DNA from: Gammaproteobacteria bacterium 39-13
Lineage (GTDB): Bacteria; Pseudomonadota; Gammaproteobacteria; Berkiellales; Berkiellaceae
Assembly (NCBI GenBank): GCA_001898235.1
Contig: MKTN01000010.1
Location: forward strand, 62,001 to 126,000
Length of the DNA: 64,000 nt
Reading direction: 5' to 3'
Part shown: positions 1 to 10,329 of the stretch, in pieces
Position numbering within the stretch: the stretch's first letter is position 1
Layout: each line of letters starts with the position of its first letter
Position numbers and translations under genes: made by a program
Notes under the pieces: model-generated
Told to the model about the DNA's origin: nothing
Seen by the model: only the letters and a program-made list of their open reading frames with translations
The model's database searches: none

Positions 1-134
1 CAATCTCAAAAATAGTAACTTTGTGCTTAGCTAAGAAGCAGGTCGTAGAGCTGCGCAAAAGAATTTTTTTGAGACTGCTTCTGATATTTATCATCTATAT
101 TTCAATTAACCTATGCAATGAAAAAGATTATCTT

Positions 135-1076
135 ATGAAAAATCCACTTGGTTTTTGTACAGCAGTCTTTCTTTTGCTATTTACACAGTTATGCCCGATG
201 GCATTTGCCAGTGCTCAACCTGCAGCCGCCCCGGCTAATAACGCTGCAAACACAGCAGTTATCACATTACAAAATCGTACACCACAAGATATTATCCCTA
301 CGATTACCCCTTTTCTCGCGCCCGGTGGACAAATTAAGGGCTTTGAAAATCAAATTATTATTCAATCAACACCTGACAATATTGCAGCAATAAAAGATAT
401 TATCCAAAAAATTGATGTAATGCCTAAGCAACTAATGATTACTATTTCTAATGGCCATGATAAGCCTAATGAAATCATGTCTATTACGCCTTCAGGAGAA
501 GTAACTTTTGGCCATGATGAACCAGACGGTCCCCATAGTGTTACTTATGGCACTAATCGCGAAAGCGATCGCCAAGTGAGTAGTATTCGGGTAGATAATG
601 GACAAGTCGGATTTATTAATTCTGGAGAAACGGTTCCGCTTACAACAAATCAAGCCGCAGGCTTTGATAATTATCGCTCAAATTTTAATTTGAACGGTTC
701 CGGACCTCTAGGAGGACAAATCAATGCACGCGGCAGAGCCAGAGAAAATGCAGCCGGAACAAGCCAATCTTTTGACTATCAAAATCTTAGCAATGGATTT
801 TATGTACGACCTGAACTTGTAGGCAGTCAAGTAAAATTAGAACTATCTACACAAAATGATCAGCCTCTTGCAGAAGCAGGTAACCCGAATAAGCCTGTAT
901 ATACGACTTTTAATGCCCAAACAACAATGATGGTTCCTTTAGGCAAATGGGTTAATTTTGGCGGTAATCGTAATCAGGATGAGCTGGATCAATCCGGTAA
1001 CGTATACAGAACAGGTTCGCGAGATCAAAGTCAGCGTTTTCTCTGGCTACGAGTAGATGTTATTCCGGATAAATAA
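135..1076 (+). CDS. Small secretin-like exported protein (solitary)
   Basis: The protein is 313 aa from the ATG at 135. The reading frame is open further upstream, but from 135 the product starts with a clean signal peptide (MKNPLGFC, hydrophobic core, cleavage near AFA-SAQ), so this start is preferred. Residues about 38-108 look like a secretin N-domain (NolW type: VITLQNRTPQDIIPTI, then IKDIIQKID). The C-terminal half keeps the strand motifs of a secretin domain: IRVDNGQVGFINSGETVPL, then GFYVRPELVGSQVKLEL, then a final TTMMVPLGKWVNFGG. True secretins (GspD, PilQ) are about 600 aa or more and belong to operons. This one is about half that size and no other secretion gene adjoins it. It may be a truncated or specialised periplasmic/outer-membrane relative. 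Family assignment is moderately sure; function is unknown. Confidence 0.6.
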   Translation: MKNPLGFCTAVFLLLFTQLCPMAFASAQPAAAPANNAANTAVITLQNRTPQDIIPTITPFLAPGGQIKGFENQIIIQSTPDNIAAIKDIIQKIDVMPKQLMITISNGHDKPNEIMSITPSGEVTFGHDEPDGPHSVTYGTNRESDRQVSSIRVDNGQVGFINSGETVPLTTNQAAGFDNYRSNFNLNGSGPLGGQINARGRARENAAGTSQSFDYQNLSNGFYVRPELVGSQVKLELSTQNDQPLAEAGNPNKPVYTTFNAQTTMMVPLGKWVNFGGNRNQDELDQSGNVYRTGSRDQSQRFLWLRVDVIPDK

Positions 1077-1094
1077 GTATTCACCTCAAGCAAT

Positions 1095-1121
1095 CCGCCT
1101 ACGCCTAAGAGGCTACGGCGG
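1095..1121. repeat. REP-like palindrome, copy 1
   Basis: CCGCCTACGCC (1095-1105) and GGCTACGGCGG (1111-1121) form an imperfect inverted repeat with a 3x3 internal loop around TAAGA. It lies between two genes. The reverse complement closely matches the element at 30108-30132, which is what suggests a dispersed family. It is GC-rich against AT-rich surroundings. Confidence 0.45.
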
Positions 1122-1282
1122 GATCTCAACATTCATAGACCAAAGCAACACTCTCGAAAATTCATGGGCGAAGGCTATATCGTTTTAGATCTACCGTTTA
1201 TCTACTTTTAGTTGCTCCACAGTGAGAATCCTCCAAAATACCGTATTAGTTCTAAAACTCACTCACATAGAGATCTTTTGTC

Positions 1283-3424
1283 ATGACTTCTATCTTCAAA
1301 GATGAGCGTGAAAACTTATCGCAATATGAGCAATCCTCTTCCAATCTAATAGAGTTTGTTGCTTATGAAGATCTACAGTTACAGGCAATTACCCTAGAAG
1401 ATCTCTTTGAATCTACTTTACCAAAAGAATCCGCGCTCATTTTAGAAAAAGATAACAGCGCGCAAGATACCAGCATGGCGAGCTTAGAAGAAGTGCTACT
1501 AGACATGAGTGAAGCTCCTCCTGACGAAGGCGATGCTCTTGAAAAACAAGGCTTTCAAGCGCCAAAAAACGTTTCTCATCAACCCTACTCGCTGCACTAT
1601 GCCGCAAAACACGGCAATGTAACAGAAATTGAAACGCTTATTAAAGCGGGTTTTGATGTTAACAAAGAAGACTCATTAAGTAGTCGTCCTCTATACGTCG
1701 CTGCGATGTATGGACAGGACAATGCGGTAAAAGCATTGCTCAAGCATGGCGCAGATATCCATGATATTAGTTATACCGGAGAAACCGCACTACATATTGC
1801 TTTACACAAGCATCATTTTGAGGTTGCACGCACACTTATTTTAGAAGGCAAAGCTGATCCAAATAAATTAAATTCGAAAGGAAAATCCGCAATTAACTTG
1901 ATTTGTAATATGATGTCTGAGGTATTTAATCATAAAACAAAAGATAGTGAAGCCTTCCAACGTGAAGCAAATGAACTCATTAAAACGCTAGATATCGCCT
2001 CCTCTCATTGCGGCAAGAATTGCCTTTACCTTGTCCCTACTGGCTTTATGGAAAATTTTGCCATACCAATGTCAATGCAATTAAGAGTGTTTGCTTCAAA
2101 ATGCCCGTCTGCAGATCTTCGCAAAGATTTATTGAAACTAGCGGAAAAAATTTCTAGTTTTGATAGTACAGAAGAAAGATTCATCTTAGCAAAAAATTTC
2201 TTAAATGCTTTTCCTACCGGGGGCGTTTATGGATTAAGAGTAAATAACGGACCTAACGGTCTCATTTTGATTAAAGCAGATGGCCATTCCGAGTTAATGG
2301 CTACGCATTGGATCAAAGATTCTATTGGAAAATTTCTTGAATCGCTAAAAACATCTTCAAGCGATTTGCAAAAAATCTCTGTATTTGAAAAATTATACGC
2401 AACCTACGTATCTGCCGATCATTTTCTTTCTAACGTTGAAGATTTTCAAGCCGCGCATCAACTGGTTGAACAATTTCACCGCGGTGAAACTGTATTGCTT
2501 CCTTCTGGCTGGGAAGGCCATTTTGTTACCGTCTTTCTTTCCAAAAAGCAAGAGTTATTAGGAATAGGTAATCACGGCGATCGTTTCGAAGACAACCTGC
2601 CCGGAATTGCGCTTCACCATATGAATAACCCTAATAAATTTGATGAAAAATTCATGCATGATACTGTAGTGAATGAAAAGCAAATGTCTCTAGAACATGA
2701 TGCTTTATACGAATATGAAGTACTTGATAAAATAGATCAAATTAAAAAACCTGATCAAGGACATGGCAACTGCACTAGGGAAAGTCACCTTGATGCAATT
2801 GAAGGGATCTTGTACGTTGAACTTTTAAATATAGGTTTAAATGATAAAGAAGCTAAAAAATTTGCAGCTGAATATTCTCAACAATGGGAACATTTTGACT
2901 CTCAATTCATTTTAGATCATTTTTTATCTCATCAATCAGGACTTTCTGTTAAAGCTTTAATGGACGTGTTTATTGAGTTACATCAAAAAGCACTACATAG
3001 CCAGACACCAAAATTTGAACTGGCTCAAGCAAGTGAAATCGCCAAAAAACTTGCTTCAGAACATTATGCGCCAGAATTTAAGTATTGGTTAAAGCAAGTT
3101 GATTCAGAGAACATTAAAGGATTAAGCACAATTTATCAAAAGCATAATGTAGATATTAAAGCAATAATGGCTGATAGTGTGCCACAAAGCGGTTTTTTTG
3201 ACTTTTTCAGCAAAGCATTAGCCAAAGTTGGATTATCTTCTTCTGTTGAAAAAAGTAACTCTTTAAATGATTCTACAGAAAATTTAACTTCTGAGACTAG
3301 TTTAAAGTTGCAACCAATGGACAGTGCAGAACATAGCTCCATTGATGCCTCAACATACCAAAGCTCTGTACCGCTTTTAAATATTGCGCATCAAATAATC
3401 GAACCCATTGTTATTCATGAATAA
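1283..3424 (+). CDS. Ankyrin-repeat protein with putative cysteine-protease-like domain (paralogue 1)
   Basis: The protein is 713 aa and is the first of three tandem paralogues. An acidic N-terminal leader (about 1-105) precedes three to four ankyrin repeats at about 107-205 (SLHYAAKHGNVTEIETLIKA, then PLYVAAMYGQDNAVKALLKH, then TALHIALHKHHFEVARTLIL). The rest is a domain shared with the next two genes. Its best-conserved blocks are LLPSGWEGHFV (His413), GNHGDR (Asn430/Asp433) and QGHGNCTRESH (Cys497). The order His, Asn/Asp, Gln, Cys, with a beta-strand after the His, resembles clan CE cysteine peptidases, but that is inference. Here the Trp after the Cys found in the paralogues is replaced (CTRES). 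There is no signal peptide or membrane segment. The C-terminus (NIAHQIIEP) is shared with paralogue 2. A host-directed secreted effector is likely. Confidence 0.75.
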   Translation: MTSIFKDERENLSQYEQSSSNLIEFVAYEDLQLQAITLEDLFESTLPKESALILEKDNSAQDTSMASLEEVLLDMSEAPPDEGDALEKQGFQAPKNVSHQPYSLHYAAKHGNVTEIETLIKAGFDVNKEDSLSSRPLYVAAMYGQDNAVKALLKHGADIHDISYTGETALHIALHKHHFEVARTLILEGKADPNKLNSKGKSAINLICNMMSEVFNHKTKDSEAFQREANELIKTLDIASSHCGKNCLYLVPTGFMENFAIPMSMQLRVFASKCPSADLRKDLLKLAEKISSFDSTEERFILAKNFLNAFPTGGVYGLRVNNGPNGLILIKADGHSELMATHWIKDSIGKFLESLKTSSSDLQKISVFEKLYATYVSADHFLSNVEDFQAAHQLVEQFHRGETVLLPSGWEGHFVTVFLSKKQELLGIGNHGDRFEDNLPGIALHHMNNPNKFDEKFMHDTVVNEKQMSLEHDALYEYEVLDKIDQIKKPDQGHGNCTRESHLDAIEGILYVELLNIGLNDKEAKKFAAEYSQQWEHFDSQFILDHFLSHQSGLSVKALMDVFIELHQKALHSQTPKFELAQASEIAKKLASEHYAPEFKYWLKQVDSENIKGLSTIYQKHNVDIKAIMADSVPQSGFFDFFSKALAKVGLSSSVEKSNSLNDSTENLTSETSLKLQPMDSAEHSSIDASTYQSSVPLLNIAHQIIEPIVIHE

Positions 3425-3443
3425 TCACATGTAAGGTAGACTA

Positions 3444-5528
3444 ATGAAGCCAGTGATTGACCCAACTCCAAGCTTTCTATTGGACGATAGCATCGCACTA
3501 TCTCAAAATGAATTAGAGCTTATCTCAGGTATTGATGATTCTAACGCCGTTATTGATTTTGATGATATTTTTATGGTTCCAAGTGAAACTGAAGAACCTG
3601 CATCTTCCGATGCCCTTCCCTCTCAAGAAATAAAAAGCATTGAAGAATTTATGGATACTTATACCGATCCTACTGACGCAGGTGAAGAAGCGCAAAAACA
3701 AGGATTTAATGCTGGAAAGATTATTGAGCATAAGAAAATTCCTCTTCATCTTGCAGCCAGAGATGGGAATATTCAAGAAATATTAACATTATTCCAGCAA
3801 GGGCATGATATCAATAAAGAAGACTCACGTAGTACTCGCCCTTTACATGTCGCTGCGCTTTTTGGAAAAAATGACGCAGCAAAATTGCTTATTTCACTAG
3901 GAGCCGATGTGCATGACAAAGGTTATAATAATCAAACTGCGCTCCATTTTGCTATTCAAAATCATCATTACGATGTTGCGATTACTTTAGTTGTGAAAGG
4001 CCATGCCGATCCTACTGAATGCACTGGAAATGGACAAAATGCCTTTGGTATGTTGCTTGACAATTTATTTTCAGCAGACACAAATAATGCGAAAGGCACA
4101 GTTGAACTTCATCAAATTATTGATACGATAAAAATATTCTCGGAACATTGCAACAATTTCTGTTATACCTCTGATCTCGCTCAGATGGGGACTGATGTCT
4201 ATATCACCTACGCTCCTATTTCTACCCTACTAAAAGTAGCTGCTTCTTATGCTGAAAGTAAAGTGGTACAAAATAGTCTACTAACCATTGCTGAAAATAT
4301 GGCTTTGGCCGATGGCAGCCATGAACGATTCATGCTTGCTAAAGATTTATTGCATATGTTCCCAACAGGTGGCATTTATAAATTTGCCATTAACGAAAGC
4401 GATGCAATCTATCTGCAATCAGAAGGAAATTATGGGGTTCACACAACTGAGCTTGCTAAAAATTCTCTTTGTGCCTTCATTGATTCTTTAAAAGGTAACG
4501 CTTCTCCATTAAAAATGGAAATTTTTGAAAGCCTCAAATCAATTTATGAACTTGCATCTGAATTTACTGCAAATAAAGAATTACCAGAGACTGCTGAAAA
4601 AGCAGCCAAACTTTTTCATGAAGGTCATACCATACTACTACCGTCAGGATGGGACGGGCATTTCGTCGATATCTTCTTATCTAAATTCGCTTATGAAGGT
4701 TTTCCTGGGATCTGCGCTTCAGCCAACAGTGGCGACCGTTATCAAGATGATCCGGCCGGGATCATTTTTTACGGTATACATGAACCTGAGCAAATTGATG
4801 CTGCATTTATGCATGATACCTTAACTAACGGCAATAAAATGTTTTTAGAATACGAAAATGCTTATCGTTATGGTATTTTTGAAAAAATAGATGAGATATT
4901 AAGAGATGATCAGCTCTATGGCAACTGCAGCTGGGAAAGTCATCGCGATGCTGTTGAAGGTATTATTTACCTTGAATTATTAAAGCATCATGTTAAATCC
5001 TCTGATGCTAAGCAATTAGCAATGGAATATTATGAAGAATGGGATTGTTTTCATGGCGATTATGTTATTGATCGTTATATGGCAAACGATCCTGGTTTGC
5101 CGGCGCAGGCCTTAATCGATATTTTTAAAGAATTGCATCAAAAAGCTAATTTTGATCAGCAAGATCATCATCATGCTCAAAAAATTTGTGATGCACTCAT
5201 CTCAAAAACGTATTCAAGTGAATTTTCAACATGGTTACAACGCCAAGATGCAGATGCATCCGATATCGAATTAATGAAACTATTTAAAAGCCAATACGGT
5301 GTAGAGATTGATGGCTTAGTAGGCAAAATGGCATTGATTGATTTAAATTTTGATGCTGCCTTGCCTGTTGCAAGTGAATCAGAAGCCAATGTGAATCAAT
5401 CGAATACTTCTCCTTCGACTCCTGTTTCATATTGTCCCTCTGCTTGCGGTCAAATTGTACCCGGATTTAATATTGCTCATCAGATGATGACAGCAGAGCC
5501 AATGATGCAAGAACTGCTCCTCTTATAA
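3444..5528 (+). CDS. Ankyrin-repeat protein with putative cysteine-protease-like domain (paralogue 2)
   Basis: The protein is 694 aa and starts 19 nt after paralogue 1, preceded by a GTAAGG-type ribosome-binding site, so the two are probably co-transcribed. Architecture: acidic leader, ankyrin repeats at about 97-195 (PLHLAARDGNIQEILTLFQQ, then PLHVAALFGKNDAAKLLISL, then TALHFAIQNHHYDVAITLVV), then the shared C-terminal domain. Candidate active-site residues are His406 in SGWDGHFVDI, Asn428 or Asp431 in NSGDR, and Cys495 in QLYGNCSWESHRDAVEG. The tail NIAHQMM matches paralogue 1, followed by a hydrophobic end (QELLLL). Sequence divergence from its neighbours is substantial, so the duplication is not recent. 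Function is inferred from motif order only. Confidence 0.75.
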   Translation: MKPVIDPTPSFLLDDSIALSQNELELISGIDDSNAVIDFDDIFMVPSETEEPASSDALPSQEIKSIEEFMDTYTDPTDAGEEAQKQGFNAGKIIEHKKIPLHLAARDGNIQEILTLFQQGHDINKEDSRSTRPLHVAALFGKNDAAKLLISLGADVHDKGYNNQTALHFAIQNHHYDVAITLVVKGHADPTECTGNGQNAFGMLLDNLFSADTNNAKGTVELHQIIDTIKIFSEHCNNFCYTSDLAQMGTDVYITYAPISTLLKVAASYAESKVVQNSLLTIAENMALADGSHERFMLAKDLLHMFPTGGIYKFAINESDAIYLQSEGNYGVHTTELAKNSLCAFIDSLKGNASPLKMEIFESLKSIYELASEFTANKELPETAEKAAKLFHEGHTILLPSGWDGHFVDIFLSKFAYEGFPGICASANSGDRYQDDPAGIIFYGIHEPEQIDAAFMHDTLTNGNKMFLEYENAYRYGIFEKIDEILRDDQLYGNCSWESHRDAVEGIIYLELLKHHVKSSDAKQLAMEYYEEWDCFHGDYVIDRYMANDPGLPAQALIDIFKELHQKANFDQQDHHHAQKICDALISKTYSSEFSTWLQRQDADASDIELMKLFKSQYGVEIDGLVGKMALIDLNFDAALPVASESEANVNQSNTSPSTPVSYCPSACGQIVPGFNIAHQMMTAEPMMQELLLL

Positions 5529-5552
5529 AATTTATCCATCTTATCCTTTTGC

Positions 5553-5581
5553 ATCACGAGCTCTTTATTTGGGCTCGTGAT
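5553..5581. terminator. Hairpin downstream of ankyrin paralogue 2
   Basis: ATCACGAGC (5553-5561) and GCTCGTGAT (5573-5581) form a perfect 9-bp stem with an 11-nt loop. It lies 25 nt after the stop codon. No clear U-tract follows, so it may be a weak terminator or an mRNA-end stabilising hairpin. It separates paralogues 1-2 from paralogue 3. Confidence 0.45.
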
Positions 5582-5699
5582 ATTCAATTCTCTCCATTCC
5601 CGCCAAGTTATTAGTTTACATTCTCACTAACTTTTAATCAGTCCTATAAATACCGTACAATCATAATCCTTGTTGATTTCAATTGGAGTGTTTCAACAC

Positions 5700-7718
5700 A
5701 TGGTTTGCACGATTAACGAATCACTTGAGCTGAATTTTACGGGTCTTGGGAAATTAATTGCTGGTGGCGGATCTAAAACACAAAAAATGCTTATGCGCCG
5801 CCTTACACCTGACGACATCCTGCAGCCAGAAGATGAATTACACTCCCTGATAAAAAATATCCAACACAAGCCATTAGCTTTGAACGATCTCATGGCTTTT
5901 TATGCTAAGTCATCTACCTCTAAAACCCATATAGAAAACCAAACGCTGCTTTTTGCAAAACCCGTAGATGGAAAAAATTACCCCCTCCATATTGCGGCCC
6001 GTGATGGCGATACAGACACAATAAAAAATCTACTAGAACAAGGCTACGATATTAATAAAAAAGATCTACGTAACATCACTGCTTTACATATTGCTGTGCT
6101 TTTTGGACAACATGAAACAGCTTTAATGCTCATTGAGAATGGTGCTGAGGTTGATAGTAAGGGGTATGAAGATCACACTCCACTTCATTTTGCTCTTATG
6201 AAGCATCATTATGACATTGCCAAAATACTCATTAGTGAAGGAAAAGCGGATCCTAATCAAATAACGTCTGAAGGTAAAAATGCGTTTAATTATATTATGG
6301 ATGATTTAGGCGTCAATTTGCTCATGCTAGGAGAAACGCATGATAAAGTGCTTTTAAAGAAAATTGACTCCATGTTAGACACTATTTCTATACTCGCAGC
6401 AACAACAAATACTTGTTATTACATTGATGCCGTCGAACAAGGGGATAGTTATCTTTCTGTTCCAATTCCCATCTCAATGCTACTTAATGTTGTCTCTTGT
6501 TATGTAGCCACTTTAGATCTAAAAAATAAACTTTTGCTCTTGGCGGATACGGTAAAGATATACGATCCAAGCGAAGATATTTACGTTTATGCTAAAAATA
6601 TTCTTCATATGTTTCCAACTGGAGAAACCTATAAACTCAATATTGGCACAGGAGAAGACATTTGGATCCAGTCCGAAGGCCATTTTGGAAATTATACCAC
6701 GCTATTAGCAAGTCACTCTCTTGATGCTTACCTTCTTAGCATTGCTCCTAGCCAAAGCAGTGAATTGAAATTAGATATCTTAAGCACATTGCATTCAATC
6801 TATGAATCGGCCGTCTACTTTTCTTCTCATGCTGGACAAAAAGAAACTGCGCTTCTTGCCTTTGAACAATATGAAAAAGGAGAAACAGTCCTATTACCTT
6901 CAGGATGGGAGGGACATTTCGTTGATATCATTATCTCAAAAAGTCAATCACTCTATGTGGTTGCTAATAGTGGCGCCAGATATCATGGCGAGTCTCCAGA
7001 TTATCAAGGCGATCCTGCGGGTATTCTTTTTTATAAAATTATTGAACCAGACGCAATCGATGCAGATTTTTTCTACGCTATCTTAAACAATGAAGAACAA
7101 ATCAATTTAGAATTAGAAAATGCCTATTTATATGGCGTATTTGAAAAAGCAGATGAAATTATCCGCGATACCCAAGTCTATGGTAATTGTGGTTGGGAAA
7201 GTCATCGCGATGCTGTAGAAGGACTTTTTTACATCGAGTTGCTTAATCTTGGTATCAATGAGGTTGAAGCAAAAAGCTTAGCGCAAACCTATTACCAAGA
7301 ATGGGATCATTTTCATGGTATTTATGTTATTGATCAATATATGGCCAATAATCCAGGATTACCTCTAGAGGCTTTACTTGATATGTTCAAGGAACTCCAT
7401 CAGAAAGATCATTTCTCATTTGAAAATCATGATCATGCACAAAAACTTGCCGATGCCATGATTTCACCACACTATATTGATGAATTTAAAGTTTGGTTGA
7501 ATGATCCTGAGATGGATCTGGTTGACAAGTTAATCAAGAATATCTTACAAGAGCAGCACGGTATCGATGTTGAGCTGCTTTTACAGGATAGTATGAACGA
7601 GATTGTTGGTCAAGATAGCGAAATAATAGATATCACTGTAGAGCCAATTCAAATTGAAAATAACATACCCCACATTGATATCATATTACCATTAGATCAA
7701 CCACAACTTATGATCTGA
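5700..7718 (+). CDS. Ankyrin-repeat protein with putative cysteine-protease-like domain (paralogue 3)
   Basis: The protein is 672 aa from the ATG at 5700, which has GGAG at 5685-5688; an upstream in-frame TTG at 5670 is less likely. The leader is shorter and less acidic than in paralogues 1-2. Ankyrin repeats lie at about 93-195 (PLHIAARDGDTDTIKNLLEQ, then ALHIAVLFGQHETALMLIEN, then PLHFALMKHHYDIAKILISE). The C-terminal domain carries His406 in SGWEGHFVDI, the NSGAR block and Cys497 in QVYGNCGWESHRDAVEG. The loop after NSGAR has a short insertion (about 5 residues) relative to paralogue 2. It has its own upstream gap of about 170 nt, so it may be transcribed separately. Closest architecture known to me is Legionella AnkH/LegA3, described as ankyrin plus a cysteine-protease-like fold; that comparison is from memory. 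Confidence 0.75.
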   Translation: MVCTINESLELNFTGLGKLIAGGGSKTQKMLMRRLTPDDILQPEDELHSLIKNIQHKPLALNDLMAFYAKSSTSKTHIENQTLLFAKPVDGKNYPLHIAARDGDTDTIKNLLEQGYDINKKDLRNITALHIAVLFGQHETALMLIENGAEVDSKGYEDHTPLHFALMKHHYDIAKILISEGKADPNQITSEGKNAFNYIMDDLGVNLLMLGETHDKVLLKKIDSMLDTISILAATTNTCYYIDAVEQGDSYLSVPIPISMLLNVVSCYVATLDLKNKLLLLADTVKIYDPSEDIYVYAKNILHMFPTGETYKLNIGTGEDIWIQSEGHFGNYTTLLASHSLDAYLLSIAPSQSSELKLDILSTLHSIYESAVYFSSHAGQKETALLAFEQYEKGETVLLPSGWEGHFVDIIISKSQSLYVVANSGARYHGESPDYQGDPAGILFYKIIEPDAIDADFFYAILNNEEQINLELENAYLYGVFEKADEIIRDTQVYGNCGWESHRDAVEGLFYIELLNLGINEVEAKSLAQTYYQEWDHFHGIYVIDQYMANNPGLPLEALLDMFKELHQKDHFSFENHDHAQKLADAMISPHYIDEFKVWLNDPEMDLVDKLIKNILQEQHGIDVELLLQDSMNEIVGQDSEIIDITVEPIQIENNIPHIDIILPLDQPQLMI

Positions 7719-7731
7719 AGGAAGTTTGGCT

Positions 7732-7755
7732 AAAACGGCCTTCCTTGGCCGTTTT
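7732..7755. terminator. Bidirectional rho-independent terminator
   Basis: AAAACGGCC (7732-7740), loop TTCCTT, GGCCGTTTT (7747-7755). A 9-bp GC-cored stem flanked by A- and T-runs lies between two convergent genes (ankyrin paralogue 3 and ppsA), so it can serve both strands. Confidence 0.85.
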
Positions 7756-7772
7756 CTCGCTTTTCAAAAGAA

Positions 7773-10166
7773 TCAGTTGTTTGCAGATCCTTTCGCTAAA
7801 AACAACCAGGTTTCTAAGACCGTATCAGGATTTAAGGAAACACTGTCGATCCCTTTTTCAACCAACCACTGCGCCAAATCAGCGTGATCAGAGGGTCCCT
7901 GTCCACAGATCCCAATATATTTATCGTGCTTTTGACAAGCCTTAATAGCTCTTTCCATGAGGAATTTAACTGCGCTATCTCGTTCATCAAATTGCCCTGC
8001 AACAATGCCAGAATCTCTATCTAATCCTAATGTCAGTTGGGTTAAATCATTTGATCCGATTGAAAATCCATCAAATAAGGACAAAAACTCATCAGCTAAA
8101 ATAGCATTAGAGGGCAATTCACACATCATAATGATCCGCAATCCCTTATCGCCTCGTCTTAGACCATTTTGCCCCATGCTCTCAATCACTTTCTTTGCTT
8201 CATCCAGTGTTCGCACAAAAGGGATCATCACTTCTACATTAGTAAAGCCCATCATTTCACGAACATAACGAATAGCTTCGCATTCCATCGCAAAACAGGC
8301 TTTAAATGAATCTGCAATATAGCGAGAAGCCCCTCTAAACCCTATCATTGGATTTTCTTCTTTAGGTTCAAATTGCTCACCACCTAATAAATTAGCATAT
8401 TCATTTGATTTAAAATCCGACATACGCACAATAACTTTATTAGGGGTAAAAGCACATGCCAGGGTTGAAATTCCTTCTGCTAATTTTTTAACATAAAATT
8501 CTCTGGGACTTGAATACCCTGCACTTCTTTTTGCAATTTTTTCCTGTAAGGATTCAGGTAAGCGCTCGAATTCCAGACATGCATTAGGATGGATCCCTAT
8601 CATCTGGCTAATAATAAACTCTAATCTTGCCAAGCCAACCCCTGCATTTGGCAAAGATCTAAAATCAAAAGCACGATCAGGATTAGCCACATTCATCATA
8701 ATTTTAATAGGAACAACTGGCATTTTATTTAATTCAATTTTCTTGATTTCAAAAGGCAATTTGCCATCATAAACGAAGCCAACATCCCCTTCAGCACAAC
8801 TCACTGTTATCAGTTGACCATCAACAATTGATTTTGTTGCATGATGACTGCCGACAACCGCAGGGATCCCAAGCTCACGTGCGATAATCGCAGCATGACA
8901 AGTTCTCCCACCTCGATTCGTGACAATTGCAGAAGCGCGCTTCATAATAGGCTCCCAGTCAGGATCGGTCATATCTGCAACTAAAACATCTCCTGCTTGT
9001 ACTTTTTCCATGTCATCAGTACTTTTAACCACACGCGCTATCCCTGCACCAACACGCTGACCAATACTTCGGCCTTCAACAATCACCTGTCCTTTTTCCA
9101 ATAAGTGATATCGTTCCATTACTTGTGTCTTTTGGCGGCTTTTGACGGTTTCAGGTCTTGCTTGTACAATATACAATTCATGATCAACACCATCTTTGGC
9201 CCACTCAATATCCATCGGTCGACCATAATGCTTTTCTATAATCATGGCTTGCTTAGCAAGAAGTTCAATTTCAGTATCAGCCAAAGAAAAAAGTTGTGCA
9301 CTTGCAGCGTCCACCTCTTCTTTGGTCACTGCAGCATGATTGCCAGGTGCAACGCTTTCTTCTTGATAGACTAGTTTTATATGCTTGCTTCCCAAGTTTC
9401 GACGTACAATAGCGGGTTTGCCTTCCGCAAGCGTTGGCTTGTGCACATAAAATTCGTCAGGATTCACTGCCCCTTGTACAACCATCTCTCCCAAACCATA
9501 ACTGGAAGTGATAAAGACCACATCTTCAAATCCGGATTCGGTATCTAAACTGAACATAACGCCACTTGAGGCTAAGTCACTACGGATCATTTTTTGGATC
9601 CCGACAGATAAGGCAACTTGATGATGGGAAAAACCTTGATGCACACGATAAGCAATAGCACGATCATTAAAAAGTGATGCAAAAACATGTTTCATCGCAC
9701 TTAGAATATTATCTAAGCCACGTATATTTAAAAAGGTTTCCTGTTGGCCAGCAAAAGAAGCATCTGGCAAATCTTCTGCTGTAGCCGAAGAACGCACAGC
9801 AACAGCACAGAAAGGAGCTCCCTCACACAGTGCTTCATAAGCTTCATGAATGGCATCAACGAATTCTGGCTGAAAAGGAGCATCAATAATGCGCTCTCTG
9901 ATCCGTTGTCCTGTCTTCTTGAGTAAAGCGACATCATCAACATCAAGCTTATCTAGCAGTTGGTAGATCTCTTCAGCTAATCCCCCTTGTGTGAGGAATT
10001 CTCTATAGACATCGGCGGTGGTAGCAAACCCTCCGGGCACTTTTACCCCTAGTTTTGTTAAGTGACAAATCATCTCCCCTAAGGAGGCATTTTTCCCACC
10101 AACAATCTCAACATCTTTGATACCTAGCTTATTGAAAGGGATCACATAACGTTCAGCTACAGACAT
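7773..10166 (-). CDS. ppsA: Phosphoenolpyruvate synthase
   Basis: The protein is 797 aa, the normal length for PpsA. It converts pyruvate + ATP + water to PEP + AMP + phosphate, the entry to gluconeogenesis. Domains in order: N-terminal ATP/pyruvate-binding domain ([11 protein letters not shown] near residue 23), the central phosphohistidine domain with the catalytic His in [15 protein letters not shown], and the C-terminal PEP-binding barrel ending in [11 protein letters not shown] strong ribosome-binding site (GGAGG) precedes the start. It is divergent from ppsR across about 160 nt, the usual arrangement for an enzyme and its regulator. Very secure. Confidence 0.97.
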   Translation of the reverse strand: MSVAERYVIPFNKLGIKDVEIVGGKNASLGEMICHLTKLGVKVPGGFATTADVYREFLTQGGLAEEIYQLLDKLDVDDVALLKKTGQRIRERIIDAPFQPEFVDAIHEAYEALCEGAPFCAVAVRSSATAEDLPDASFAGQQETFLNIRGLDNILSAMKHVFASLFNDRAIAYRVHQGFSHHQVALSVGIQKMIRSDLASSGVMFSLDTESGFEDVVFITSSYGLGEMVVQGAVNPDEFYVHKPTLAEGKPAIVRRNLGSKHIKLVYQEESVAPGNHAAVTKEEVDAASAQLFSLADTEIELLAKQAMIIEKHYGRPMDIEWAKDGVDHELYIVQARPETVKSRQKTQVMERYHLLEKGQVIVEGRSIGQRVGAGIARVVKSTDDMEKVQAGDVLVADMTDPDWEPIMKRASAIVTNRGGRTCHAAIIARELGIPAVVGSHHATKSIVDGQLITVSCAEGDVGFVYDGKLPFEIKKIELNKMPVVPIKIMMNVANPDRAFDFRSLPNAGVGLARLEFIISQMIGIHPNACLEFERLPESLQEKIAKRSAGYSSPREFYVKKLAEGISTLACAFTPNKVIVRMSDFKSNEYANLLGGEQFEPKEENPMIGFRGASRYIADSFKACFAMECEAIRYVREMMGFTNVEVMIPFVRTLDEAKKVIESMGQNGLRRGDKGLRIIMMCELPSNAILADEFLSLFDGFSIGSNDLTQLTLGLDRDSGIVAGQFDERDSAVKFLMERAIKACQKHDKYIGICGQGPSDHADLAQWLVEKGIDSVSLNPDTVLETWLFLAKGSANN

Positions 10167-10329
10167 GTTGCCTCCAATCTAGCATTTTATAGAGTCTTCG
10201 CAGTTGCTTGCTCAAAACCTCTATGTTGTGGCTATAATCATTTTTTGAGAGTTTCGATTTTGCTACTTTAAACTCGTGAGATCCTGTCTGTCTCTGTGCC
10301 CATAGGTAGGAACACTTAAGGAATGTATT

